DNA from: Palsa-744 sp963734815
GTDB lineage: Bacteria; Actinomycetota; Thermoleophilia; Solirubrobacterales; Solirubrobacteraceae
Direction of reading: 5' to 3'
DNA: 64,000 nucleotides
Assembly (NCBI GenBank): GCA_963734815.1
Contig: CAVTIH010000001.1
Location: 496,001-560,000 of the forward strand
Shown here: positions 54,438-62,003 of the stretch, in pieces
Position numbering within the stretch: position 1 is the stretch's first letter
How the letters are laid out: each line of letters starts with the position of its first letter
Position numbers and translations under genes: made by a program
The notes under the pieces: model-generated
Told to the model about the DNA's origin: nothing
The model's input: the letters and a program-made list of their open reading frames with translations, nothing else
Databases searched by the model: none

Positions 54438-56126
54438 ATGTCGACCGACGCAACCACATTTCCCCTGCGGGACTCGCTGCTCGACGACCCCGCCGACGTC
54501 GCGCGCAGGGGCACGTCCTCGAGGAAGGCGAGCGCCTCCAAGAGCGAGCGCGCCTGCATGCGGGAGCCCACACGCAGGGAGACGGCGATCGGCGCGTCGG
54601 TGCTGATCTGGATCGGTCTATGCGTCTTGCTGATCGTGCTCGCCGCTGCCGGCCGCCCGAGCATTCTCTCCTCGCCCTCCCACTACGGCTTCTTCCCCCA
54701 CTGGTTGGCCGGCCCGCTGGGCGGTTTGTGTCCGTGGTTTACGCGCAGCCCGCGGACAACCAAGGCGCTGCTGACGGGAGCGCTGGTGACGATGTACGTG
54801 GCCTACGTGGTGGGCCTCCGGTATGTGCCGCTGCTGCGTGCGCGCTGGGCGATCGCGACGATTGTCGGGGTCCACGCGATTCTGCTGCTCTCGCCGCCGC
54901 TGTCGCTGACGGACGTGTTCAACTACATCAACTACGGGCGCATGGGGATGTTGCATGGCCTCGACCCCTACACCACGATCCCCGCGCTCGGACCCCACGG
55001 CGACCCCAGCTACTCGCTCAGCAACTGGCATCAGCTGCTGACTCCCTACGGTCCCCTCTTCACGCTGATCACCTACGCGGTGGTGCCGCTCGGGCTGGCG
55101 GGCTCGCTGTGGACCTTCAAGGCCCTGCTGATGGTGCTCAGCCTGGCCACGATCCTGCTGGTGTGGCGGTGCGCGCGCCTGCTCGGCCGTGACCCGCTGG
55201 TGGCGATCGTGCTGGTGGGCCTCAACCCGCTGATCCTCGTGTGGGGTCTGGGGGGCGACCACAACGACTTCTTCATGATGTTCTGCATCACGCTCGCCTT
55301 CTACCTGCTGCTGCGCGCGCGTGCGCCGGGGATCTCCCCGGAGATCCAATCCACGCAGACCTTGTCCGTACCTGCCTCCACCGCGGGTGCGTCCGGAGAC
55401 CCTTTGGCTGCGCTGGCCGCCGGGATCGACGGCGCCGAGACCTTCCCGCCCGCACACCGTGTGCAGTGGGCGCGGGTTCGCGCGTGGCTCCTGCCGCTGG
55501 CGGCGCCAGAACTGGCGGCGGGAGTGTCGCTGGCGGCGGCGATCGCGCTGAAGGCTTCGGCGGCGATCCTCCTCCCGGTGATCCTGGCGGGACTGTTCAG
55601 GGCTCCACGCCGGCTGGTACAGGTGGTGTTGGGGTTGCTCGCGGGAGCAATCGTGCTGGGGACGTGCACGGTGGTGGCATTCGGGATGCACCTCCCCGAC
55701 CTCGGCGCGCAGGGCCGCCTGGTGATCCCGATGGGTCTGCCCAACCTGCTCGGCCTCGTGCTGGGTCAGGGCGGGGTGACGGAAACGATGCACGGCCTGC
55801 TCAGCGTGGTGCTCGTGCTGGTGGTGCTCGGCTGTAGCGTGCTTGCATGGCGCCGGCGGGACGCGTTGACGGCGTCCGGCTGGGCGACGATGGCGCTGCT
55901 GCTGACGTTGACCTGGGTGCTCCCGTGGTACGTGCTGTGGGTGCTGCCGCTGGCGGCGCTGTCGCGCTCGCGGGCACTGCGCACCACGGTTCTGGTGTTC
56001 GGGGCCTACCTGTTGCTCACGTGGATGCCGCTTGCCACCGGATTGGACAACGCGCTCGGCATCCGACCCACCAAGACGACGCTGGGGCAGCAGCACCAAC
56101 GCTACGTCCAGGGGCTGCTGGACTGA
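54438..56126 (+). CDS. Polytopic GT-C-type membrane glycosyltransferase (MptB/DUF2029-like)
   Basis: 562 residues if started at 54438; the ATG at 54558 (MREPTRRETAIGASVLIW) is a serious alternative because the first ATG has no ribosome site and lies right after a GC hairpin. About eleven membrane helices. The first outer loop has LSLTDVFNYINYGRMGMLHGLDPYTT, a GT-C signature with an acidic Asp near the membrane, and GLGGDHNDFFMMFCITLAFYLLL later. Actinobacterial GT-C enzymes of this type use polyprenyl-phosphate mannose to extend lipoarabinomannan-like or other envelope glycans outside the membrane. A hydrophilic insert near 290-345 interrupts the helices. Donor and acceptor are inferred from family only. 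Confidence 0.82.
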   Translation: MSTDATTFPLRDSLLDDPADVARRGTSSRKASASKSERACMREPTRRETAIGASVLIWIGLCVLLIVLAAAGRPSILSSPSHYGFFPHWLAGPLGGLCPWFTRSPRTTKALLTGALVTMYVAYVVGLRYVPLLRARWAIATIVGVHAILLLSPPLSLTDVFNYINYGRMGMLHGLDPYTTIPALGPHGDPSYSLSNWHQLLTPYGPLFTLITYAVVPLGLAGSLWTFKALLMVLSLATILLVWRCARLLGRDPLVAIVLVGLNPLILVWGLGGDHNDFFMMFCITLAFYLLLRARAPGISPEIQSTQTLSVPASTAGASGDPLAALAAGIDGAETFPPAHRVQWARVRAWLLPLAAPELAAGVSLAAAIALKASAAILLPVILAGLFRAPRRLVQVVLGLLAGAIVLGTCTVVAFGMHLPDLGAQGRLVIPMGLPNLLGLVLGQGGVTETMHGLLSVVLVLVVLGCSVLAWRRRDALTASGWATMALLLTLTWVLPWYVLWVLPLAALSRSRALRTTVLVFGAYLLLTWMPLATGLDNALGIRPTKTTLGQQHQRYVQGLLD

Positions 56127-56585
56127 TCAGTTCCCGTCGATCGGGCCCGCTCCGGCAGCACCGGGGGGTCCACCGACCGCGCTGATGCGCTCGTCGCCCT
56201 CTGGGGCGTGCCCGTCGCGCCCGACGTAGCCGTCCTTGCCGCCCGCGCACAGGTAGATGGCATCGCCCTCGCCGACGTTGCGTACGCGGCGCACGGTGGG
56301 GGCGTCAACGCGCGCGAAGCCGCCCTCGGCGAGACGGTGCACGGTGCCGTCGCCGAACTCCATCTCGATCGTGCCGCGGTGCACGAAGTACAGCTCCTCT
56401 TGGGTGTCGTGATAGTGGCGCCCGGTCTGGTAGCCGGCGGGCATCACGATCGCGTTGACGCCGAACGCGGTCACACCGAGGCCCTTGCGCACCTTGCGAA
56501 AGCCGTGGCCCTCGCCCAGCGCGTCGAGGTCGCCCACGGCGTAGCCCTCGCCGACGGTCACGTTGGGGTATTCGGATGCCTCCAT
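56127..56585 (-). CDS. Cupin-domain protein
   Basis: 152 residues. A single cupin barrel: TGRHYHDTQEELYFVHRGTIEMEFGDG gives the metal-binding motif 1 (G-x5-H-x-H-x4-E-x6-G like), and VDAPTVRRVRNVGEGDAIYLCAGG covers motif 2, where the second His is not obvious. Metal-bound small cupins act as isomerases, dioxygenases or sensors. The stretch EELYFVHRGTIEMEF is the core of many stress or sugar-related small cupins. The gene ends one base from the GT-C gene stop, convergent. No substrate can be named. Confidence 0.88.
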   Translation of the reverse strand: MEASEYPNVTVGEGYAVGDLDALGEGHGFRKVRKGLGVTAFGVNAIVMPAGYQTGRHYHDTQEELYFVHRGTIEMEFGDGTVHRLAEGGFARVDAPTVRRVRNVGEGDAIYLCAGGKDGYVGRDGHAPEGDERISAVGGPPGAAGAGPIDGN

Positions 56586-56675
56586 GTTCGGTCTCCTTGG
56601 TGGTCGTGGTGGTGGTGCTGGAATTGGCTTGGAGGTGCGCGTGGTTGAGTGGGCGGTAGCGGCTGGGGTGGGTGG

Positions 56676-57032
56676 TCAGTGGTTGGCGACGCTGCCGCCC
56701 TCGGGCACGAGCGGCCTGCCCTCCTGCGCCCAGCGCACGAGGCCGCCGCTCATCGAGTGGGCTTGGAAGCCGGAGGCGCGGAACGCCTGGGCGGCCATCA
56801 GCGAGCGGGCTCCGACACGGCAGTAAAAGACGACGGGCCGGTCGGCCGCGATCGTGGCCGCCTGTGAGGTGAGCTGGTTGAGCTCGACGTGACGGCTACT
56901 CTCGATGTGGCCGGCCTGGCGCTCGTAATCCTCGCGTACGTCCACCAGTTGCAGGTCGGGATCCGCGGCCAGCCACTCGGCGACCTGGGTGGGCTCGACA
57001 GGGATCTCGGAGGACTCGTCGCCCGCGGCCAT
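56676..57032 (-). CDS. Rhodanese-like protein
   Basis: 118 residues from the ATG at 57032; the open frame extends far upstream over the acyl-CoA dehydrogenase but coding similarity starts here. The rhodanese fold shows VAEWLAADPDLQLVDVREDYERQAGHI and the active-site loop VVFYCRVGARSLMAAQAF, with Cys in the CRVGAR loop as sulfur carrier, and a terminal GGLVRWAQEGRPLV. Single-domain rhodaneses transfer sulfane sulfur or serve as sulfur carriers. It is divergent from the acyl-CoA dehydrogenase with only 33 bases between starts. Substrate unknown. Confidence 0.92.
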   Translation of the reverse strand: MAAGDESSEIPVEPTQVAEWLAADPDLQLVDVREDYERQAGHIESSRHVELNQLTSQAATIAADRPVVFYCRVGARSLMAAQAFRASGFQAHSMSGGLVRWAQEGRPLVPEGGSVANH

Positions 57033-57065
57033 CGACGGAGCGTAGCGGCTAGTAGCATCAGGACT

Positions 57066-58211
57066 ATGGAGGCAATCGGTGACGTCTACACCATCCCTCA
57101 GGAGCACCTCGACTTCTGTGCCACGATCGCCCAGATCGCGCAGGAGAAGATCGCGCCGCGCTCGGCCGAGATCGACGAGCAGGCGGAGTACCCGTGGGAC
57201 GTCCGCAAGATCCTGGCCGAGCAGGACATCCTTGGGTTGCCGTTCGGAATCGAGTACGGAGGCACCGGCACCGGCACGCTGATGCTGAACATGGCGGTCG
57301 AGGAGATCGCCAAGGTGGACGCGGCGTGCGCGCTGATCCTGATGGTGCAGGAGCTGGGGACGCTGCCGATCCAGCTGTTTGGCAGCGATGAGCTGAAGGA
57401 GCGCTTCCTGCCGAAGTGCGCGAGCGGAGAGTGGTCGCCGGCGTTCGCGCTCTCCGAGCCCGAGGCCGGTTCGGATCCCGCGGGGATGAAAACGATGGCG
57501 GTGAAAGATGGCGGCGAGTGGGTGATCAACGGCACCAAGAACTGGATCTCCAATCTCGGTGTGGCGGATTTCTACATCTGTTTCGCCGTCACCGACCGCG
57601 AGAGCCGGCGGATCACGGCGTTCGTCGTTGAGGCCGACCGCCCGGGATTCAGCGTCGGCAAGCTCGAGCACAAGCTGGGGATCCGCGCCTCGCCGACGGG
57701 TCAGCCGATCTTCGAGGACGTGCGGGTGCCTCAGGAGAACGTGATTGGCGAGGTCGGCCGGGGTATGAGGGTGGCGTTGGGGACGCTCGAGCGCACCCGC
57801 TTGGGGGCGGCGGCGCAGGCGGTGGGGATTGCGCAGGGGGCCACCGACTACGCGGTTGCCTACGCCCGTGAGCGCGTGCAGTTCGGCCAGCCGATCATCG
57901 ACTTCCAGGGAATCGGTTTCAAGCTGGCCGATATGGAAACACGCACGGCCGCAGCGCGGGAGCTGCTGTACAAGGCCTGCGCGATGGCCGATCGCGGCGA
58001 TCCGCAGCGTGCGAAGTACTCCTCGATGGCGAAGGTGTTCTGCTCGGACACCGCGATGGCGGTGACGGTCGAGGCGGTGCAGGTGTTGGGGGGGTACGGT
58101 TACGTGAAGGAGTATCCGGTGGAGCGCATGATGCGGGACGCAAAGATCACTCAGATCTACGAGGGCACCAACGAGATCCAGCGGCTCGTCATTGCCCGTA
58201 CGCTCAAGTAA
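57066..58211 (+). CDS. Acyl-CoA dehydrogenase
   Basis: 381 residues, full length for the family. Starts MEAIGDVYTIPQEHLDF. FAD- and substrate-binding motifs: FALSEPEAGSDPAGMKT (signature 1), NGTKNWISNLGVADFYICFAVT, GRGMRVALGTLERTRLGAAAQAVG, and the catalytic Glu366 in QIYEGTNEIQRLVIARTL (signature 2). It oxidises acyl-CoA to trans-2-enoyl-CoA, handing electrons to ETF. No ribosome site lies before the ATG and the divergent rhodanese starts only 33 bases away, so the transcript may be leaderless. A thiolase 1 kb downstream and an SDR at 61.2-62.0 kb suggest part of a beta-oxidation-like set. Chain length is not predictable. Confidence 0.95.
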   Translation: MEAIGDVYTIPQEHLDFCATIAQIAQEKIAPRSAEIDEQAEYPWDVRKILAEQDILGLPFGIEYGGTGTGTLMLNMAVEEIAKVDAACALILMVQELGTLPIQLFGSDELKERFLPKCASGEWSPAFALSEPEAGSDPAGMKTMAVKDGGEWVINGTKNWISNLGVADFYICFAVTDRESRRITAFVVEADRPGFSVGKLEHKLGIRASPTGQPIFEDVRVPQENVIGEVGRGMRVALGTLERTRLGAAAQAVGIAQGATDYAVAYARERVQFGQPIIDFQGIGFKLADMETRTAAARELLYKACAMADRGDPQRAKYSSMAKVFCSDTAMAVTVEAVQVLGGYGYVKEYPVERMMRDAKITQIYEGTNEIQRLVIARTLK

Positions 58212-58256
58212 GGGTGGACGGGGCGGGGCGGGGGCGGGCGGGCCCAAATAACTACG

Positions 58257-58919
58257 ATGCGCACACCCAAGCCTCCCGGAGCATACGACCCGCTGAGGAA
58301 GATCGGGCTGGCGGCGCTGATCGCGCTGTCGCTGGGCCTGGTGGTGATCGTGGTGGGCGAGGGCTTCAGCACGGTGGGCGCGGTGCGGGTCGTGGAGGAT
58401 CTGATCCTCGGGATTGCGGCGGTGGCGCTGCTGAGCACCGCGATCGCGTTCGTGGCGGTGCGCATGGCGGGATGGCATGACCCGGAGTCCGAGGAGGAGT
58501 TCGAAAAGATCGTGCGCCGCGCGGAGGACCTCGGCCGCGAAGGGTTGGCGGTGGATCCCGACGAAGCGGAGTTCATGGCGCTCGACCCGCTCAACGACGA
58601 GGACTTCGAGGAGCTGGTGCGCGACGCGCTCGACGAGCTGCCCGACCTGCTTCGCAACGCGCTACGCCACGTGGCGGTCGTGATCTCCGACAAGGGCCGC
58701 GCGGCGGGTGCGTACGGCCTCTACCAGGGCGACCAGATGAAGGACAGGATGCTCGGGGCTCCCGCCCATGATCGCATCGTGATCTTCAGGGACACCTTGC
58801 GACGCGACTTCGGCCACGACCCCGAGCTGCTGCGCGAACAGGTCGTGAGAACGGTGCGCCACGAGCTTGCCCACCACGTCGGTTTCGACGAGCTTGGAGT
58901 GTCGCGCCTGGACCTCTGA
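58257..58919 (+). CDS. Membrane-anchored zincin-like metallopeptidase
   Basis: 220 residues. Two membrane helices (about 16-38 and 47-70) at the N-terminus are followed by a cytoplasmic or external acidic segment DPESEEEFEKIVRRAEDL and a Zincin_1-type domain (PF06262 like) with VVRTVRHELAHHVGFDELGVSRL: His202, Glu203 and His206 form the HExxH zinc site and Asp212 or Glu213 may be the third ligand. Small metallopeptidases of this family are widespread in actinobacteria, most without known targets. Start at ATG 58257 directly precedes the first helix. A GC-rich hairpin follows the stop. Family assignment is good, role unknown. Confidence 0.87.
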   Translation: MRTPKPPGAYDPLRKIGLAALIALSLGLVVIVVGEGFSTVGAVRVVEDLILGIAAVALLSTAIAFVAVRMAGWHDPESEEEFEKIVRRAEDLGREGLAVDPDEAEFMALDPLNDEDFEELVRDALDELPDLLRNALRHVAVVISDKGRAAGAYGLYQGDQMKDRMLGAPAHDRIVIFRDTLRRDFGHDPELLREQVVRTVRHELAHHVGFDELGVSRLDL

Positions 58920-58926
58920 AGCCAAT

Positions 58927-58940
58927 CCCCGCACGCGGGG
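58927..58940 (+). terminator. Hairpin after the metallopeptidase gene
   Basis: CCCCG (58927-58931) and CGGGG (58936-58940) form a stem around CACG, seven bases after the stop. No T tract follows. The position supports a terminator, with limited strength. Confidence 0.45.
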
Positions 58941-58951
58941 CGTGGACCTTC

Positions 58952-58995
58952 TGAGACTGATGATCCCTGCCCTGACCTGTGAGACTGATGATCCC
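58952..58995. repeat. 16-base direct repeat, possible mobile-element end
   Basis: TGAGACTGATGATCCC occurs at 58952-58967 and again at 58980-58995, 28 bases apart. Paired short direct repeats of this kind occur at the ends of IS21-type elements, but no transposase is seen in the window. It lies in the 246-base gap between the metallopeptidase and thiolase genes. Confidence 0.5.
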
Positions 58996-59073
58996 GCTGG
59001 GAGCTCTCTTTGGGCCCCGGGGAACTCGTTGGAACAGGGGAGGCCTGTGGGTCAATGTTATTTTTCGGGCCCC

Positions 59074-59099
59074 AACCCTTCATTTTGTGAAGTGGTAGG
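59074..59099. promoter_or_regulatory. Imperfect inverted repeat related to the one at 41897
   Basis: The core CTTCATTTTGTGAAGTG at 59078-59094 matches 41906-41922 at 16 of 17 bases, and both are preceded by a T-rich stretch plus GGCC. The arms CTTCA and TGAAG flank TTTTG. It lies about 70 bases upstream of the thiolase start, comparable to the first copy upstream of the DUF2334-like gene, so both may bind one regulator. Confidence 0.45.
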
Positions 59100-59165
59100 G
59101 TGCGCGATGGGGGAGGCGAGCGGGTGCCGCGTCGCCGGGAGACCAACGACCAAGGAGAGCTTCGC

Positions 59166-60359
59166 ATGCCTGACGCCGTAATCGTTGACGCCATACGCAC
59201 GCCGATCGGGCGGGCGGTGAAGGGATCGCTCAAATCGGTGCGCGCCGACGATCTGGCGGCGGTGCCGCTGAAAGCGATCCTGGAGCGCAACCCGCAGCTG
59301 CAGTCGAGCTCGATCGTGGACGTGATGATGGGGTGCGGCTTTGCCGAGGGCGAGTCGGGCTACAACATCGGGCGCAACGCGTCGCTACTGGCGGGCATCG
59401 ACTTCCACGTGCCCGGCACGACGGTCAACCGCTTCTGTGCTTCCTCGCTGCAGACCACGCGGATGGCGTTCCACGCGATCAAGGCGGGCGAGGGCGACAC
59501 CTACATCGCCTGTGGCGTGGAGGCGGTGTCGCGCGCCACGCAGGGGGGCGAGTTCGAATTCCACCCGAAGCTGAACGGGTCGGAGGGGTCGCTGTACAAC
59601 GTCTACATCCCGATGGGCCTGACGGCGGAGAACGTGGCGGAGGAAAAGAAAGTCAGCCGCGAGGCGCAGGACGAGTGGGCGGTGATTTCCCAGAACCGCG
59701 CGGTGGCGGCGCAGGAGTCGGGCCACTACGACGTGGAAATCGTCCCGGTGACGGCGCCGGCGCACAAAGACACCGATCGCGAAGGCAACGAGATCGAGAT
59801 CCCCGAGCAGGTGGTCTCCAAGGACGACGGCCCGCGCCCCGGCACGACGCTCGAGAAGCTGGCGTCGCTGAAGCCGGCGTTTAAGCCGGACGGTACGGTG
59901 ACGGCGGGCAACGCCTGTCCGCTCAACGACGGCGCGGCCGCGCTGCTGGTCACCTCCGAGGAGCGCGCGCGGGAGCTGGGGTGCAAGCCGAAAGTGAAGA
60001 TCCTCGCCTCCACGGTGGTGGCGATCCGCCCCGAGGTGATGGGCCTCGGCCCGATCCCCGCGATCCAGCAACTGTTGAAGAACACGGGCATGTCGATGAG
60101 CGACATCGACGTGGTCGAGATCAACGAGGCGTTCGCCGCGCAGATCATCCCCTGCAAAGAGGAGCTGGGCATCGACGACGAGAAGCTCAACCCCTTCGGC
60201 GGGGCGATCGCGCTCGGCCACCCCTTCGGCATGACCGGCGCCCGGATCATGACCACGCTGATCAACGACCTCCAGACGCTCGACGGCACCTACGGCATCG
60301 AGTCGATGTGCGTCGCTGGCGGGATGGGGATGGCGATGCTGGTGGAGCGCCTCAGCTGA
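59166..60359 (+). CDS. Acetyl-CoA acyltransferase (thiolase)
   Basis: 397 residues from the ATG at 59166 with AAGGAGAG upstream. All thiolase catalytic parts are present: the nucleophile Cys91 in VNRFCASSLQTTRMAF, His352 in AIALGHPFGMTGARIM and Cys382 in GIESMCVAGGMGMAM. The N-terminal MPDAVIVDAIRTPIGRAVKG and the KLASLKPAFKPDGTVTAGNACPLNDGAAALL loop are typical of FadA-like thiolases. It should cleave 3-ketoacyl-CoA with CoA, or condense two acetyl-CoA. It may share a pathway with the acyl-CoA dehydrogenase at 57066 and the SDR at 61169. A strong hairpin separates it from the convergent toxin-like pair. Confidence 0.95.
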   Translation: MPDAVIVDAIRTPIGRAVKGSLKSVRADDLAAVPLKAILERNPQLQSSSIVDVMMGCGFAEGESGYNIGRNASLLAGIDFHVPGTTVNRFCASSLQTTRMAFHAIKAGEGDTYIACGVEAVSRATQGGEFEFHPKLNGSEGSLYNVYIPMGLTAENVAEEKKVSREAQDEWAVISQNRAVAAQESGHYDVEIVPVTAPAHKDTDREGNEIEIPEQVVSKDDGPRPGTTLEKLASLKPAFKPDGTVTAGNACPLNDGAAALLVTSEERARELGCKPKVKILASTVVAIRPEVMGLGPIPAIQQLLKNTGMSMSDIDVVEINEAFAAQIIPCKEELGIDDEKLNPFGGAIALGHPFGMTGARIMTTLINDLQTLDGTYGIESMCVAGGMGMAMLVERLS

Positions 60360-60378
60360 GGTTGCTGTTGTGGGGGCC

Positions 60379-60404
60379 CATGGGGGGAGCGTGCTCCCCC
60401 CATG
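60379..60404. terminator. Strong bidirectional hairpin between convergent genes
   Basis: CATGGGGGGAGC (60379-60390) pairs with GCTCCCCCCATG (60393-60404) perfectly; as RNA this gives an 11-base stem with a CGTG loop. It sits between the thiolase stop (60359) and the stop of the leftward nucleotidyltransferase gene (60412) and can act in both directions. No T tract. Confidence 0.65.
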
Positions 60405-60411
60405 CTGAGGC

Positions 60412-60933
60412 TCAGGTGTCGAGCCCGGGAATCGGCTCGATCGGGAGCGTGCCGTAGATAGCTTCGAGCTCGGCAAGGTCCGTGCGATCCTGCGGTCGGC
60501 CCGCGAGGCGCTTGAAGCCGACGATGCTGGGCAGACCGGCGACGCGCGCCTGTTGACCACTCACTTCGAGGTGCGCGGCGGATTGGGCGACAGTGTCGTA
60601 GTCCAGTGGTGGAAGTCCACCGCGCATGATGTCGATGATGCCGTGGCGACTGTTGATGCGCAGACTCTCCACGGCAGCCACGTCTTGGAGCGTAAGAACC
60701 TTGTCATCGCGCAGTCGCTTGCCGTCGGCGCGCTCGAGGAAGCGCAGTACAGCGGCGTTGGCGTCAGGGCCATCGGGCACGAGCAGATCACTATCCTTGG
60801 TCGCGCGTACATGACCGTGGTAGATCACACTGAATCCACCGATCACGACATATTCGAGTCCGACTGCATTGGCGTCGGCGACGACGCCACTCAGGTCAGG
60901 ACCAGTAGGTTCGCCTTGGGGCATGGCCAGCAC
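60412..60933 (-). CDS. Nucleotidyltransferase of the AbiEii/MNT toxin-like type
   Basis: 173 residues. The nucleotidyltransferase core reads YVVIGGFSVIYHGHVRATKDSDLLV: Gly32-Gly33 of the GG motif, Arg43-Thr45 and the metal-binding Asp47 and Asp49 (pattern GGxxxxxxGxxRxTxDxDLLV). This is the AbiEii/DUF6036-like group, found mostly in toxin-antitoxin pairs and abortive-infection systems, where the enzyme adds nucleotides to tRNA or proteins. It overlaps the small gene at 60896 by 38 bases, as toxin-antitoxin partners do. The start at 60933 is the first of two ATGs. Toxicity is inferred from family and gene arrangement. Confidence 0.8.
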   Translation of the reverse strand: MLAMPQGEPTGPDLSGVVADANAVGLEYVVIGGFSVIYHGHVRATKDSDLLVPDGPDANAAVLRFLERADGKRLRDDKVLTLQDVAAVESLRINSRHGIIDIMRGGLPPLDYDTVAQSAAHLEVSGQQARVAGLPSIVGFKRLAGRPQDRTDLAELEAIYGTLPIEPIPGLDT

Positions 60934-61114
60934 GTATTGAGGAGGCGAGAAGCGAAACTGCCTGCTGTGAGAGTTTCTGGCCCTGTTCGATTCGTTGGGC
61001 GGGAGTCAGCGCCATATTACTGGCGCGTAGCTGCTCAGCCTCTTCGCGGTTGATCACGGCCCACTCAGCCTCATGGCCGACCGAGAGCAGAGGGGTCTTC
61101 GCTGGAGTGCTCAT
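60896..61114 (-). CDS. Small partner protein of the nucleotidyltransferase (antitoxin-like)
   Basis: 72 residues. Highly polar and helical (EAEWAVINREEAEQLRASNMALTPAQRIEQGQKLSQQAVSLLAS), with no membrane part. It precedes the nucleotidyltransferase and overlaps it by 38 bases. Small acidic/helical proteins in this position are usually the antitoxin or targeting partner of MNT/AbiEii-type toxins. A good -10 box TAGAAT lies seven bases upstream of the start, so the message is probably leaderless. I do not recognise the family; the role is inferred from arrangement. Confidence 0.65.
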   Translation of the reverse strand: MSTPAKTPLLSVGHEAEWAVINREEAEQLRASNMALTPAQRIEQGQKLSQQAVSLLASSIRAGHAPRRTYWS

Positions 61115-61120
61115 AGCCTA

Positions 61121-61126
61121 ATTCTA
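61121..61126 (-). promoter_or_regulatory. -10 box before the toxin-like pair
   Basis: TAGAAT on the minus strand (61126-61121), six bases before the ATG at 61114. A weak -35 TCTGAT lies 18 bases further up. The closeness to the start codon suggests a leaderless transcript. Confidence 0.35.
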
Positions 61127-61168
61127 CCAACTATGCCCCGATAGATCAGACGAATGTCTTCAGAAATC

Positions 61169-61984
61169 CTACCGCGGGGGCATCCGCAACGCGCCGTCGA
61201 GGCGGATGACCTCGCCGTTGAGCATCACGTTCTCGACGATGTGGCAGGCGAGGTGGGCGTACTCCTCGGGCCGGCCGAGGCGCTGCGGGTAGGGGATGCC
61301 TGCGCCTAGTTTCTGGCGGGCCTCCTCGGGCAGCGCGGCGAGCAGCGGGGTGTCGAACAGGCCGGGGGCGATCGTGCAGACGCGGATCCCGTACTGGGCG
61401 AGGTCGCGAGCGGCGGGGAGCGTCATGCCGACGACGGCGCCCTTGGAGGCCGCGTAGGCGATCTGGCCGACCTGCCCGTCGTAGGCGGCGATCGACGCGG
61501 TGTTGACGCACACGCCGCGCTCGCCGTCGTCCCCGAGCGGCTCGTTGGAGATCATCGCGGCGGCGGCGAGACGCAGCACATTGAAGGTGCCAACCAGGTT
61601 GATCTGAAGGATCGTCTCGAAGGGCATCAACGGGTGCGGGCCCTTGGAGCCGGCGATCTTCTGCGCCCAGCCGGTGCCGGCGCAGCAAACCGCGATGCGC
61701 AGCCCTCCGCCAGTCGGGGTGGCACCCTCGCCGGCGGCACCCCCCATTGCGGCGGCACCCCCCACTGTGGCGGCGCGCTCCACGGCGGTCTGCACCTGCG
61801 CCTCCTCGCGCACGTCGCAGGCGACGAACTCCAAGCCCAGCTCGGAGGCGAGCGCCTCGCCCTTCTCGGCGTTGACGTCGGCGATGGTCACGATGGCACC
61901 GGCGGCGTGCAGGCGGCGTACGGTTGCCGCGCCGAGCCCGGAGGCCCCGCCGACAACGATCGCTGAGCTGCCCTCGATCTGCAT
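61169..61984 (-). CDS. Short-chain dehydrogenase (3-hydroxyacyl-CoA dehydrogenase type 2-like)
   Basis: 271 residues. Classical SDR: cofactor loop VVGGASGLGAATVRRL, VTIADVNAEKG (Asp for NAD preference), NTASIAAYDGQ and the catalytic YAASKGAVVGM, with VCTIAPGLFDTPLL. The sequence around LFDTPLLAALPEEARQKLGAGIPYPQRLGRPEEYAHL matches the HSD17B10/type-2 3-hydroxyacyl-CoA dehydrogenase branch, which oxidises short 3-hydroxyacyl-CoA. A Gly/Ala-rich insert of about 20 residues (GGAAAMGGAAGEGATPTGGG, near 75-95) is unusual and contains a short repeat. Together with the nearby acyl-CoA dehydrogenase and thiolase it could form a beta-oxidation set. Good family call. Confidence 0.9.
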   Translation of the reverse strand: MQIEGSSAIVVGGASGLGAATVRRLHAAGAIVTIADVNAEKGEALASELGLEFVACDVREEAQVQTAVERAATVGGAAAMGGAAGEGATPTGGGLRIAVCCAGTGWAQKIAGSKGPHPLMPFETILQINLVGTFNVLRLAAAAMISNEPLGDDGERGVCVNTASIAAYDGQVGQIAYAASKGAVVGMTLPAARDLAQYGIRVCTIAPGLFDTPLLAALPEEARQKLGAGIPYPQRLGRPEEYAHLACHIVENVMLNGEVIRLDGALRMPPR

Positions 61985-62003
61985 TATGCGGCGGGAGCCT
62001 ACA

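Noticed and set aside
54618..56099. Leftward frame of 493 codons opposite the GT-C gene
   Set aside because: Mirror of a polytopic membrane gene; the translated Gln/His/Arg-rich sequence has no family features.
56676..58478. 600-codon leftward frame including the rhodanese
   Set aside because: Only the last 118 codons resemble a protein family; the rest is antisense to the acyl-CoA dehydrogenase.
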